Source of the DNA: Solirubrobacteraceae bacterium
GTDB taxonomy: Bacteria; Actinomycetota; Thermoleophilia; Solirubrobacterales; Solirubrobacteraceae
Length of the DNA stretch: 7,939 bases
Assembly (NCBI GenBank): GCA_030151725.1
Contig: JASLDD010000283.1
Span: 1 to 7,939 of the forward strand
Direction of reading: 5' to 3'
The notes below the pieces were generated by a model. The model made no database searches. It was not told where the DNA came from and saw only the letters and a program-made list of their open reading frames with translations. Positions 1 through 6,369 of this stretch are shown here, one piece after another. Made by a program: the position numbers and the translations under genes. Within the stretch, counting starts at the first letter, position 1. The number at the start of each line of letters is the position of its first letter.

Positions 1-2
1 TT

Positions 3-938
3 GCAAGTGCCGAGGTGGCGTACGACTCGGCGCGCTCTACGGAAGCCGACTACGGCCAGAGCTCGACGTTCACAAGCCTGCCGGGAATAGGTCGGGTGAT
101 CGGGCGCGGGCAGGACCTGTTCGCGATCGATGGGCGGCCGACGGTGCTGATGTATGGCTCCGTGGTCCCGTCGCGGGCGTTCCTGGCGGGCATGTCCTCG
201 GGCGAAGATGTGGGGGAGCTGAACGCCAACCTAGCGGCGCTTGGCTATGGCATTGGGCCGAGCGGCGAGACGTTCAGCTCGGCGACGGAAGCGGCGATTC
301 GCGCATTTCAATCGGCACACGGCATGAGCGTCACAGGTGAGCTGCCGCTGGGCTCGGTGATCTTCAAGCGGGGTCCGGTGCGCGTGACGAGCGTGACGCC
401 GGAAGTGGGGGCGAGCGCTGCGCCCGGACCGGTGCTGGGGGTCACGTCCACGGTGTCGCAGGTGTCGATTGCGCTCAGCGCGGCTCAGCAGGCGAGCGTG
501 AAGGTCGGCGACCGGGTGTCGATTGCGCTGCCGAACCAGCAGACGACGCCGGGAGTGGTGAGCTCAGTGGGGAAGGTCGCGAAATCGCCGTCGGACAAAG
601 GCGGCGAAGGGGGAGGCGGCGGAGGTGAAAACGGTGAAGAAGGCGGACCGACGATCGAAGTGGATGTCACGCCGAGCGACCCGAGCGCGACGGGGCACCT
701 GGACGAGGCGCCGGTCACCGTGTCGATCACCACGGCGAGCATCCCCAACGCGCTGGTCGTACCGATCGATGCACTGCTGGCGCTCGCGGGCGGCGGCTAC
801 GCGCTGGAGGTCGCGGAAGGCAGCGCGCATCGCCTGGAGGCGGTGACGCTCGGCTTGTTCGACGACGCTGAAGGTCTGGTGCAGGTCAGCGGGAAGAGCG
901 TGTCGGCGGGTCAGCACGTGGTGGTGGCCGCGACATGA
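3..938 (+). CDS. Efflux adaptor (membrane-fusion, HlyD/MacA-like) with peptidoglycan-binding domain, 5'-truncated
   Basis: This is the C-terminal part of a periplasmic or extracytoplasmic adaptor for an ABC exporter. The reading frame is open to the left edge, and the first visible candidate start (GTG at 15) lies inside conserved-looking sequence, so the true start, signal/anchor helix and coiled coil are outside the window. Counting from that GTG, residues 64-114 form a PG_binding_1-type domain (LNANLAALGYG, then AIRAFQSAHGMSVTGELPLG). A beta-rich region follows (about 140-185, with VKVGDRVSIALP), then a Gly/Glu-rich linker (195-212) and a C-terminal adaptor domain (about 213-305, including NALVVPIDALLAL and GLVQVSG). 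It overlaps the ATPase gene by ATGA, which fits a MacA-like partner. The family match rests on pattern recognition. A peptidoglycan-binding domain within the adaptor suggests anchoring to the cell wall, which is inference. Confidence 0.85.
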   Translation, partial: ASAEVAYDSARSTEADYGQSSTFTSLPGIGRVIGRGQDLFAIDGRPTVLMYGSVVPSRAFLAGMSSGEDVGELNANLAALGYGIGPSGETFSSATEAAIRAFQSAHGMSVTGELPLGSVIFKRGPVRVTSVTPEVGASAAPGPVLGVTSTVSQVSIALSAAQQASVKVGDRVSIALPNQQTTPGVVSSVGKVAKSPSDKGGEGGGGGGENGEEGGPTIEVDVTPSDPSATGHLDEAPVTVSITTASIPNALVVPIDALLALAGGGYALEVAEGSAHRLEAVTLGLFDDAEGLVQVSGKSVSAGQHVVVAAT

Positions 939-1624
939 GCTCCACGGGCGTGCTGGATCTGAGAGAGGTGAGCAAGCTCTACGGGGCGGAGCCGCCGGTG
1001 TACGCGCTGCGGGACGTGAGCTTTACGGTGAACGAGGGAGAGCTGGTTGCGATCGTGGGCCCGTCGGGATCGGGCAAGACGACGCTGCTGCATGTGATCG
1101 GCACGCTGGAGCGTCCGAGCGCGGGGATCGTGTCGATCGCCGGCTTGGACGCGGCAGAGCTGTCCGACCGGGAGCTTGCGAGCCTGCGTGCGACGCACAT
1201 TGGCTTTGTCTTTCAGCAGTTCTTCCTGGCGGAGCACTCGACGGCGCTGGAGAACGTGGCGGACGGGCTGCTGTATGCGGGGGCAGGAGCGAGCGAGCGG
1301 CGCGCGCGTGCTGCTGAGGCGCTGGCGCGGGTGGGCTTGGCCGAGCGCATGAGCTTTCGCCCGAGCAGGCTCTCGGGCGGGGAGCGCCAGCGGGTGGCGA
1401 TCGCGCGCGCGCTGGTCGGCCGTCCGGCGATATTGCTCGCGGATGAGCCGACGGGCAACCTCGACAGCGCGGCGGGGGCGGCGATCGTGGAGCTGCTGGA
1501 AGAGCTGAACGGCGAGGGCGCGACGATCGTGGTGATCACCCACGATCGTGAGCTGGCGGCGGGACTGCCGCGCCAGGTGCAGATGCTCGACGGCCGGATC
1601 GTTGCCGACAGCGCGGGAGTTTGA
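935..1624 (+). CDS. ABC transporter ATP-binding protein, MacB/LolD family
   Basis: This cytoplasmic ATPase powers an ABC exporter of the MacB/LolD/FtsE class. At 229 residues it has the usual length of a stand-alone nucleotide-binding domain. All motifs are present: Walker A GPSGSGKTT (42-50), Q-loop FVFQQF (91-96), signature LSGGERQR (146-153), Walker B ILLADEP (166-172), D-loop NLDS (175-178) and switch His203. The LSGGERQRVAIARAL and ADEPTGNLDS wording is typical of the LolD/MacB subgroup. The ATG overlaps the stop of the upstream adaptor gene (ATGA), and the stop directly abuts the GTG of the next gene. The expected permease is the gene at 2521, one gene away, so this ATPase is separated from its membrane partner by the Ig-like protein gene. 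Thr codons here are almost all ACG and Val codons mostly GTG, unlike the more mixed use further downstream. Confidence 0.96.
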   Translation: MSSTGVLDLREVSKLYGAEPPVYALRDVSFTVNEGELVAIVGPSGSGKTTLLHVIGTLERPSAGIVSIAGLDAAELSDRELASLRATHIGFVFQQFFLAEHSTALENVADGLLYAGAGASERRARAAEALARVGLAERMSFRPSRLSGGERQRVAIARALVGRPAILLADEPTGNLDSAAGAAIVELLEELNGEGATIVVITHDRELAAGLPRQVQMLDGRIVADSAGV

Positions 1625-2524
1625 GTGTTGATGAGAGGGATAGCGTGGCGGCGATACGGTGCTGCGCGTAGGCGGCATGCGCTGACTGTGACAGCAGGCG
1701 TGGGCGTTGTGGTTGTCACACTCGCCTGCTGTGCGATGCCCGCGCTGTCCGCGGAGGGTGAAAACGGCAGTGAACCCCCGACCGGCCCGGTCGTTCCGAG
1801 CTGCCCCTCCTCAAACCCACCGAACCGGCTGACGTTGGTGGCCGGAACGCCGCAGAGCGCGACCCTCGACAGCGCCTTCGCGACGAACCTGCAGGTTGCC
1901 TTCACCAACAGCAACGGCTGTGCTGTGACATCGGCGGTCGCGGGCACCCCGGTCACGTTCAGCGCTCCCACCGCCGGCGCGAGTGGGTTGTTCGGGGCGA
2001 GCGGATCGAGCAGCGTCACCGTGGGGAGCGATGCATCGGGGATGGCGAGCGCTCCGGCTTTCACCGCCAATGACACGGCGGGCAGCTACACGGTCACGGC
2101 AAGCTCCGCATACGGCTGGGTTTCGTTCTCGCTGGCGAACGCTGCGGGCAGCGCGTCAAGCGCCTGCGCCACGGCCGCGAACGGTGCCCTCGCCGGCAAA
2201 GCTGCCAAGCTCGCCACGGGGGTCGGAGCATCGCAGTCCACCCGTCGGGGCACGCGTTTCCCGGTCAGGTTCGCGGTCACGGCCACCGACGCCGAGAAGG
2301 AGCCGGTGGCAGGGGTTCTGGTCACGTTCACGGCGCCTGCCCGCGGCCCGAGTGGACGTTTCGCAGTGCCCTCGCACCCGCGCCGGGTCGAGGTGAGGAC
2401 CGACGCGTGCGGCGTCGCGCTCGCGCCGGCTTTCACCGCCAACCATCGCCAGGGCGGCTACATCGTGGTGGCAAGCGTCGAACGTGTGCGCGCGGCATTC
2501 GCGTTGGTCAACAGGGGGCGGTGA
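1625..2524 (+). CDS. Secreted protein with two tandem Ig-like repeats
   Basis: This protein is probably exported, and I do not recognise a named family. An Arg-rich n-region (residues 9-18) and a hydrophobic stretch (19-36) form a signal peptide, with likely cleavage after ALSA at 43; the two Cys at 35-36 do not make a good lipobox. A Pro/Ser-rich linker (48-67) follows, then two related beta-rich modules at about 68-171 and 194-296. Both carry PVTF or LVTF followed by APxxGxSGxF, and both end with APAFTAN, xGxYxVxAS and FALVN or FSLAN. This resembles bacterial Ig-like (Big/filamin-like) adhesin or wall-protein domains. GTG 1625 follows the ATPase stop directly, with GGGAG at 1615-1619 as a plausible ribosome site; ATG 1631 is an alternative start. 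The position inside an ABC export operon suggests an extracytoplasmic partner or substrate, which is inference. Confidence 0.8.
   Translation: MLMRGIAWRRYGAARRRHALTVTAGVGVVVVTLACCAMPALSAEGENGSEPPTGPVVPSCPSSNPPNRLTLVAGTPQSATLDSAFATNLQVAFTNSNGCAVTSAVAGTPVTFSAPTAGASGLFGASGSSSVTVGSDASGMASAPAFTANDTAGSYTVTASSAYGWVSFSLANAAGSASSACATAANGALAGKAAKLATGVGASQSTRRGTRFPVRFAVTATDAEKEPVAGVLVTFTAPARGPSGRFAVPSHPRRVEVRTDACGVALAPAFTANHRQGGYIVVASVERVRAAFALVNRGR
1826..2512 (+). repeat. Tandem Ig-like module duplication within one gene
   Basis: Two diverged modules of about 104 codons (1826-2137 and 2204-2512) are separated by a short Ala/Ser/Gly-rich linker. The best preserved DNA is the 17-base CCGGCTTTCACCGCCAA, identical at 2054-2070 and 2426-2442 and 372 bases (124 codons) apart, hence in frame. 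GGTCACGTTCA also recurs near the PVTF/LVTF motifs of each copy. Only short blocks remain identical, so the duplication looks old. Confidence 0.75.
2513..2518 (+). promoter_or_regulatory. Ribosome binding site of the ABC permease gene
   Basis: AGGGGG lies at the end of the Ig-like protein gene. It is 2 bases from GTG 2521, which overlaps the upstream stop as GTGA, and 8 bases from an in-frame GTG at 2527. The spacing favours 2527, while the overlap architecture favours 2521. The two products differ by two residues. Confidence 0.5.
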
Positions 2525-3726
2525 AGGTGATCGCGAGCCTCGCCCCGAGGAGGCTGCGCCTCTCGGACCTCGCGCGGGTCGCGAGCGTGGGGCTGCGCAC
2601 GAGACGACTCAGGGCGAGCCTCTCGGCGCTGGGGATCGCGATCGGCGTGGCGGCGATCGTTGCAGTGCTCGGCCTGTCCTCGTCCAGTCAGGCAGGCCTG
2701 CTCAGCCAGATCGACCGGCTGGGGACGAACCTGCTGACGGTCACCAACGGCCAGGGCCTCACGGGCAAGACGTCCGAGCTGCCGCTCGCCGCACCGGCGA
2801 TGATCGCGCGCATAGACCCTGTCACGAGCGTCGCGGAGACTGCATCGATCGGGGTGAAGGTCTACCGCACACCGCTGATCCCGGCGATCGACACCAACGC
2901 CCTGAGCGTGCAGGCGGCGAGTCTCGGCCTCGTGGCGGCGCTCGGGGTGAAGGTCGTCCAGGGCCATTATCTGAATGCGGCCACCGCCACAGAGCCGGTC
3001 GCGGTGCTCGGCTCAGAGGCGGCGCGACGCCTGGGCATCGACCACCTATACCCGGGGGAGCGCATCTGGGTGGACGACCAGTGGTTCTACCTGGCTGGCA
3101 TCCTCGGCCCGGCTGTGCTGACGCCAGAAATCGAAAGCGCGGTGCTGGTGGGCTTCCCCGCCGCGGAGAGGTACCTGGCCGCAAATGGCCACGCCAACAC
3201 GGTGTTTGTGCGCGCCCAGAACGAACAGGTCGCAGCGGTGCAGTCGGTGCTCGCGCAGACTGCCAACCCGGAAGCTCCCAACGAAGTGAACGTGAGCCAG
3301 CCGTCAGCCACGTTGGTGGCGCGCGCGGAGGCCAAGAGCGCGCTCAACGGGCTGTTCCTCGGGCTCGGCGCGGTGGCCCTGCTCGTGGGAGCTGTGGGCG
3401 TGGCGAACATCATGGTCATTTCCGTGCTGGAACGCCGCTCGGAGATCGGGCTGCGACGCGCGCTTGGAGCGAGGAGGGGACAAATCCGAATTCAGTTCCT
3501 CTCCGAGGCGATCCTGCTTGCGCTGGGCGGCGGCGCGGTGGGGGTGGCCCTGGGGGCGCTGGCCACGGCGCTCTACGCGACAGCCAAGGGCTGGGCGATC
3601 GTGATCCCGACCTCCGCCTGGGCGGGGGGATTTGGCGCAGCCCTGCTGATCGGGGCGGTGGCGGGCCTGCTGCCGGCAATCCGCGCGGCGCGGCTGTCCC
3701 CTGCCGATGCGCTGCGAACGGTGTGA
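2521..3726 (+). CDS. ABC transporter permease, MacB/FtsX family
   Basis: This membrane subunit of a MacB-type exporter has 401 residues, the usual size for the family. The N-terminus has a basic segment with GLRTRRLRASLSALGIAIG leading into helix TM1 (about 33-53). A large extracytoplasmic domain follows (about 54-272, MacB periplasmic core type), then TM2 (275-302), TM3 (about 328-352) and TM4 (366-386). Hallmarks include the cytoplasmic ERRSEIGLRRALGA (304-317) after TM2, which contacts the ATPase, and the C-terminal PAIRAARLSPADALR. The frame is open upstream to an ATG at 2407, but that start would run deep inside the Ig-like gene; GTG 2521 (GTGA overlap) or GTG 2527 is preferred. The partner ATPase is the gene at 935 and the adaptor the gene at the window start. 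Transport is likely driven mechanically, MacB-style; the cargo cannot be read from the sequence. Confidence 0.93.
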   Translation: MKVIASLAPRRLRLSDLARVASVGLRTRRLRASLSALGIAIGVAAIVAVLGLSSSSQAGLLSQIDRLGTNLLTVTNGQGLTGKTSELPLAAPAMIARIDPVTSVAETASIGVKVYRTPLIPAIDTNALSVQAASLGLVAALGVKVVQGHYLNAATATEPVAVLGSEAARRLGIDHLYPGERIWVDDQWFYLAGILGPAVLTPEIESAVLVGFPAAERYLAANGHANTVFVRAQNEQVAAVQSVLAQTANPEAPNEVNVSQPSATLVARAEAKSALNGLFLGLGAVALLVGAVGVANIMVISVLERRSEIGLRRALGARRGQIRIQFLSEAILLALGGGAVGVALGALATALYATAKGWAIVIPTSAWAGGFGAALLIGAVAGLLPAIRAARLSPADALRTV

Positions 3727-3767
3727 CGCCGGGATCTAGCCTGCCTTGACGCGCTAAGACTTAGAGA

Positions 3768-4628
3768 ATGTTCGAGGGATTCACGCTCGAGGACATAGAT
3801 GTAGGCGAGGTGGCTCTGCGTGTCCGACATGGTGGTCACGGACCGCCGGTGGTGCTGCTGCACGGCCATCCGCGGACGCATGCGACCTGGCACCGGGTCG
3901 CGCCGCTCCTGGCTGGGCAGCACACGGTCGTGTGCCCAGACCTGCGTGGCTATGGCCGCTCGACGCTCCCGCCCGATCAGCCCGATCACGCCCAGTCGTC
4001 AAAGCGAGCCATGGCTGGCGATGTCGTCGCGACGATGCGCATGCTCGGGCACGAGCGGTTTGCCGTCGTCGGGCACGATCGTGGAAGTCTCGTCGCTGCG
4101 CGCGTCGCGCTGGACCATCCGGATCTCGCCACGCATCTCGTGATCATGGACGGCCTGCCCGTCGTCGAGCACCTCGAGCGGCTCAACGAGGACTTCGTGC
4201 GTGCCTGGTGGCACTGGTGGTTCATGGGCCAGACGGACAAGCCGGCCGAGCGCTTCATCTGCGCGGATCCGGACGCGTGGTTCAGGACACCCGCACCCGA
4301 GCTCATGGGTGCCGAGGCGCACGCCGAGTTGTGGGAGGCACTGCGAGACCCGGCTGTGGTGCACGGCATGTGCGAGGACTACCGCGCCGGGCTGCGGATC
4401 GACCGCGCGCATGAGGAAGCCGATCGCGCCGCCGGCCGCCAGGTCGCCTGCCCGATGTTGTTCCTGCAGTCCGCATGCGACGACATCGACATCCACGGCG
4501 ATCCGGTCGCCATCTGGCGGCCATGGGTATCCGGTCCGTTGTCCGCCGCTGTCATCGAGTCCGGCCATCACCAGGCTGAAGATGCGCCCGATGAAGTGGC
4601 GGCGGCCATTGCCGGCTTTTGCGCCTGA
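3768..4628 (+). CDS. Alpha/beta hydrolase, haloacetate (fluoroacetate) dehalogenase-like
   Basis: This 286-residue protein is a soluble alpha/beta hydrolase close in layout to fluoroacetate dehalogenases, which displace halide through an Asp ester intermediate. Visible features are the oxyanion HGHP (32-35), nucleophile elbow GHDRG with Asp104, acid Asp128 (in IMDGLP), cap residues His149/Trp150 (WHWWF) and Tyr205 (DYRAG), which in fluoroacetate dehalogenases cradle the halide, and base His267 (SGHHQ). Arg105 matches the first carboxylate-binding Arg, but the second (HDRGxR in the enzymes I recall) is Leu108. That makes haloacetate a doubtful substrate; another small ester, epoxide or haloacid is possible. 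The N-terminus matches the family, supporting ATG 3768 despite only a weak AGAGA upstream. It follows the ABC permease by 41 bases and may be co-transcribed, although no functional link is apparent. Confidence 0.85.
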   Translation: MFEGFTLEDIDVGEVALRVRHGGHGPPVVLLHGHPRTHATWHRVAPLLAGQHTVVCPDLRGYGRSTLPPDQPDHAQSSKRAMAGDVVATMRMLGHERFAVVGHDRGSLVAARVALDHPDLATHLVIMDGLPVVEHLERLNEDFVRAWWHWWFMGQTDKPAERFICADPDAWFRTPAPELMGAEAHAELWEALRDPAVVHGMCEDYRAGLRIDRAHEEADRAAGRQVACPMLFLQSACDDIDIHGDPVAIWRPWVSGPLSAAVIESGHHQAEDAPDEVAAAIAGFCA

Positions 4629-4676
4629 GTCTCAGCTGACAAACGCGCACGTGGGTGAAGCATGTAGGGCTGAGAC
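4629..4676. repeat. 8-bp inverted repeat after the hydrolase gene
   Basis: GTCTCAGC (4629-4636), directly after the hydrolase stop, is perfectly complementary to GCTGAGAC (4669-4676) across a 32-base loop. There is no T-run, so it is not a canonical intrinsic terminator. It could be an RNA hairpin, a regulator site or chance. The rest of the gap to 4765 shows nothing I can name apart from a TTGACA at 4716 without a matching -10. Confidence 0.3.
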
Positions 4677-4751
4677 GAGATCGAGCGGCGCCGACAGCTA
4701 GTACCGTACCGGCTGTTGACAGAGGGGTGTGCTCGCTGCGGTCACGCCCGA

Positions 4752-4759
4752 GAAGGGGG
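4752..4759 (+). promoter_or_regulatory. Ribosome binding site deciding the GTG 4765 start
   Basis: GAAGGGGG lies 5 bases before GTG 4765. The alternative GTG at 4729 has its AGAGGGG (4721-4727) only one base away, too close to work, so 4765 is the better start of the broken gene. The product then begins MSHVARRG, followed by a hydrophobic segment. Confidence 0.55.
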
Positions 4760-4764
4760 TCTTC

Positions 4765-6331
4765 GTGAGCCACGTCGCCCGACGAGGCGTAGCCGTCACA
4801 GCCGTCGCGTCCGTCTTGGCGTCCGTCGCGTTGCTCGTGCCGCAGATCGCAGGCGCGCTCAACCTGACCACGCTCGGCAAGGTTCTCTCCGTCCTGGCGG
4901 TCGGCTTCCTCACGGCATCCGCGCAACGGCTCGCCAAGGGTGTGAAAGATCGCCAGACCGTCAAGAGCGCACTGCGTGTGTGGCCGCCCGAGCCTCTGCA
5001 GAGCGCCCGCCTGGAGACGTTGGGAGTGTTCCCGGCGCGCGACTCGGCCGGCCAGATCCTCGAGTATCGGCCCCGACCCGCAGACGAGGATCAAGCGCTC
5101 TTCGATGCGTTCGCTGGGCGAATCCACCAAGCCCGAGATCTGGATCGTGGCAACGATCCGCACAGAGTCCTGGCGGCAGCTGCTCGGATCTGGCGGCTGG
5201 CCCAAACGCGGCCGCACGTGCGCTCGCAGAACAGGCACATGTTGTCGATCTGAGCGACTTCACGCCCTCGCAAGCCGGCAGGCGAGTGCAGGAGCCTGCG
5301 CCGGTTGCCCCCACGATGAGCATGAGCCCCTGGCGGGACACAGTGCTGGGCCTGCTCGTCGCAGGTTTCCTGCTCGTGCTCCTCGCAGCGGCGGTGTTCA
5401 ACGGGGATCTACTCACGCCACCGTCGATCGCCGAACAGATGGAAGAAGTGGAAAGCGAAGTCCTGGCGGGCGCCGGCCCCGGCGGTGGCCATGTGGTTGT
5501 CGATGAGCGCGTTCAGTTTCACTCGACCGAACAGCCTTCATGGCTGCTCGTGATCGAGGACCTTCCCAGCCACGATCAGTTCTACAAGGACGCCGCCAAC
5601 GGGATCAAGCCGCTGCCCCGCTCTGACGAGCTTCACATCTATGACGTCGTGAGCGGGCGGCTGCGTCTGATGCTGCACTACCGGCCACGAGGCTTGGGCA
5701 AGAGCGCCTCCGATTGGCGCACTCTGCGCGCTGGAGCCACGGCCGCCGCCGACTACGACGAAGACGGCTCGCTCGAGGTCATCGCCGGTTACGCGCGCCC
5801 CTCCGAGGCACCGAAGCACTCCTGCCGTTTGGCATCGATTGGGCCCACGGCCGCTACGGACTTGAGTCACTCACTCCGACGCCGCCGCAGCTCGCGGTCC
5901 GTGGCCTGAACACCAAGACCATCCGCTTCCGACGGGAGGCCTACGAGACCCCCATCACGCTCAAGACGGCCGTCGCCGAACCTCGCTTCAGCAGCCTCGA
6001 ACTGCAGGGTTACCGCGTCCAGACGTTCGCGTTCTCAGAAAAGCTGGCTCCCCGGCTGCTCACCGGATACTTCGCCGAATACCCCGAATATGACAAGACC
6101 AAAGTTCTCGAGATGCACGCAAACCAGTTCCGTACAGGTCAGCTCGGGGTCGACCCTTGCACGCCCGACTACTACGCATGCCGTGCCCCCTCGACCGAAC
6201 AGGACGCCCTCATCCCGCCCGACAGAGCCTTGGACAACGGGCTGCTGGAAGCCTGGGGCCAGGTCGGCGACAGATGGCTCACGCCCGTGCAGATGCTTCA
6301 GCGAAAGGGCAGCCCGATGCCTCGCCCGTGA
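4765..6331 (+). pseudogene. Frameshifted membrane protein gene, possibly a STAND-NTPase-like remnant
   Basis: One coherent protein of about 520 residues is spread over three frames. Segment 1 (4765-5118) has an N-terminus with two hydrophobic helices, then LGVFPARDSAGQ and DEDQALFDAFAG. Segment 2 (about 5120-5203) reads ESTKPEIWIVATIRTESW. Segment 3 (about 5205-5816) reads NAAARALAEQAHVVDLSDFT, then a helix (5340-5399), a polar region and a DYDEDGSLEVI calcium-loop-like motif (from 5751), as in FG-GAP/VCBS repeats. Segment 4 (from about 5816) starts LLPFGIDWAHGRYG and ends at TGA 6331. One extra base near 5119 and near 5204, and one missing near 5816, would join everything. The IVATIRTE...LAEQAxVVDLSDF stretch recalls actinobacterial STAND-type ATPases, but I see no Walker A, so the NTPase core may also be deleted. 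Indel sequencing error cannot be excluded. Without repair, the first frame stops at 5253 and gives a 163-residue product. Confidence 0.65.
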
Positions 6332-6369
6332 AGTCCGATTTCGGCGAGACATGAAGCTGAGGGCGTGAC

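Noticed and set aside
911..2076. Overlapping minus-strand open frames of 255 and 287 codons opposite the ATPase and Ig-like genes
   Set aside because: The translations are low-complexity Arg/Gln- or Ser/Ala-rich and motif-free, while the + strand genes there are unambiguous.
2407..2520. Upstream ATG extension of the permease by 38 codons
   Set aside because: It would run 118 bases into the Ig-like gene and adds an Arg-rich stretch foreign to the family. GTG 2521 or 2527 fits better.
2484..3749. 421-codon + strand open frame overlapping the permease
   Set aside because: Its product is Gly/Arg/Pro-rich without hydrophobic helices; the competing frame gives a full MacB-type permease.
3746..3767. 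TTGACG before the hydrolase gene as a promoter
   Set aside because: A properly spaced -10 would fall inside the coding sequence and does not resemble TATAAT.
4716..4721. Perfect TTGACA -35 element
   Set aside because: No TA-rich -10 lies 16-18 bases downstream (the sequence there is GC-rich), so I do not call a promoter.
5816..5820. Programmed ribosomal frameshift as an explanation for the frame changes
   Set aside because: Three separate shifts of two kinds would be needed and none sits on a recognisable slippery heptamer with a downstream structure.
6321..6348. 6-bp inverted repeat CTCGCC/GGCGAG as a terminator of the broken gene
   Set aside because: The stem is short with a 16-base loop, there is no T-run, and the sequence overlaps the end of coding; chance is likely in GC-rich DNA.
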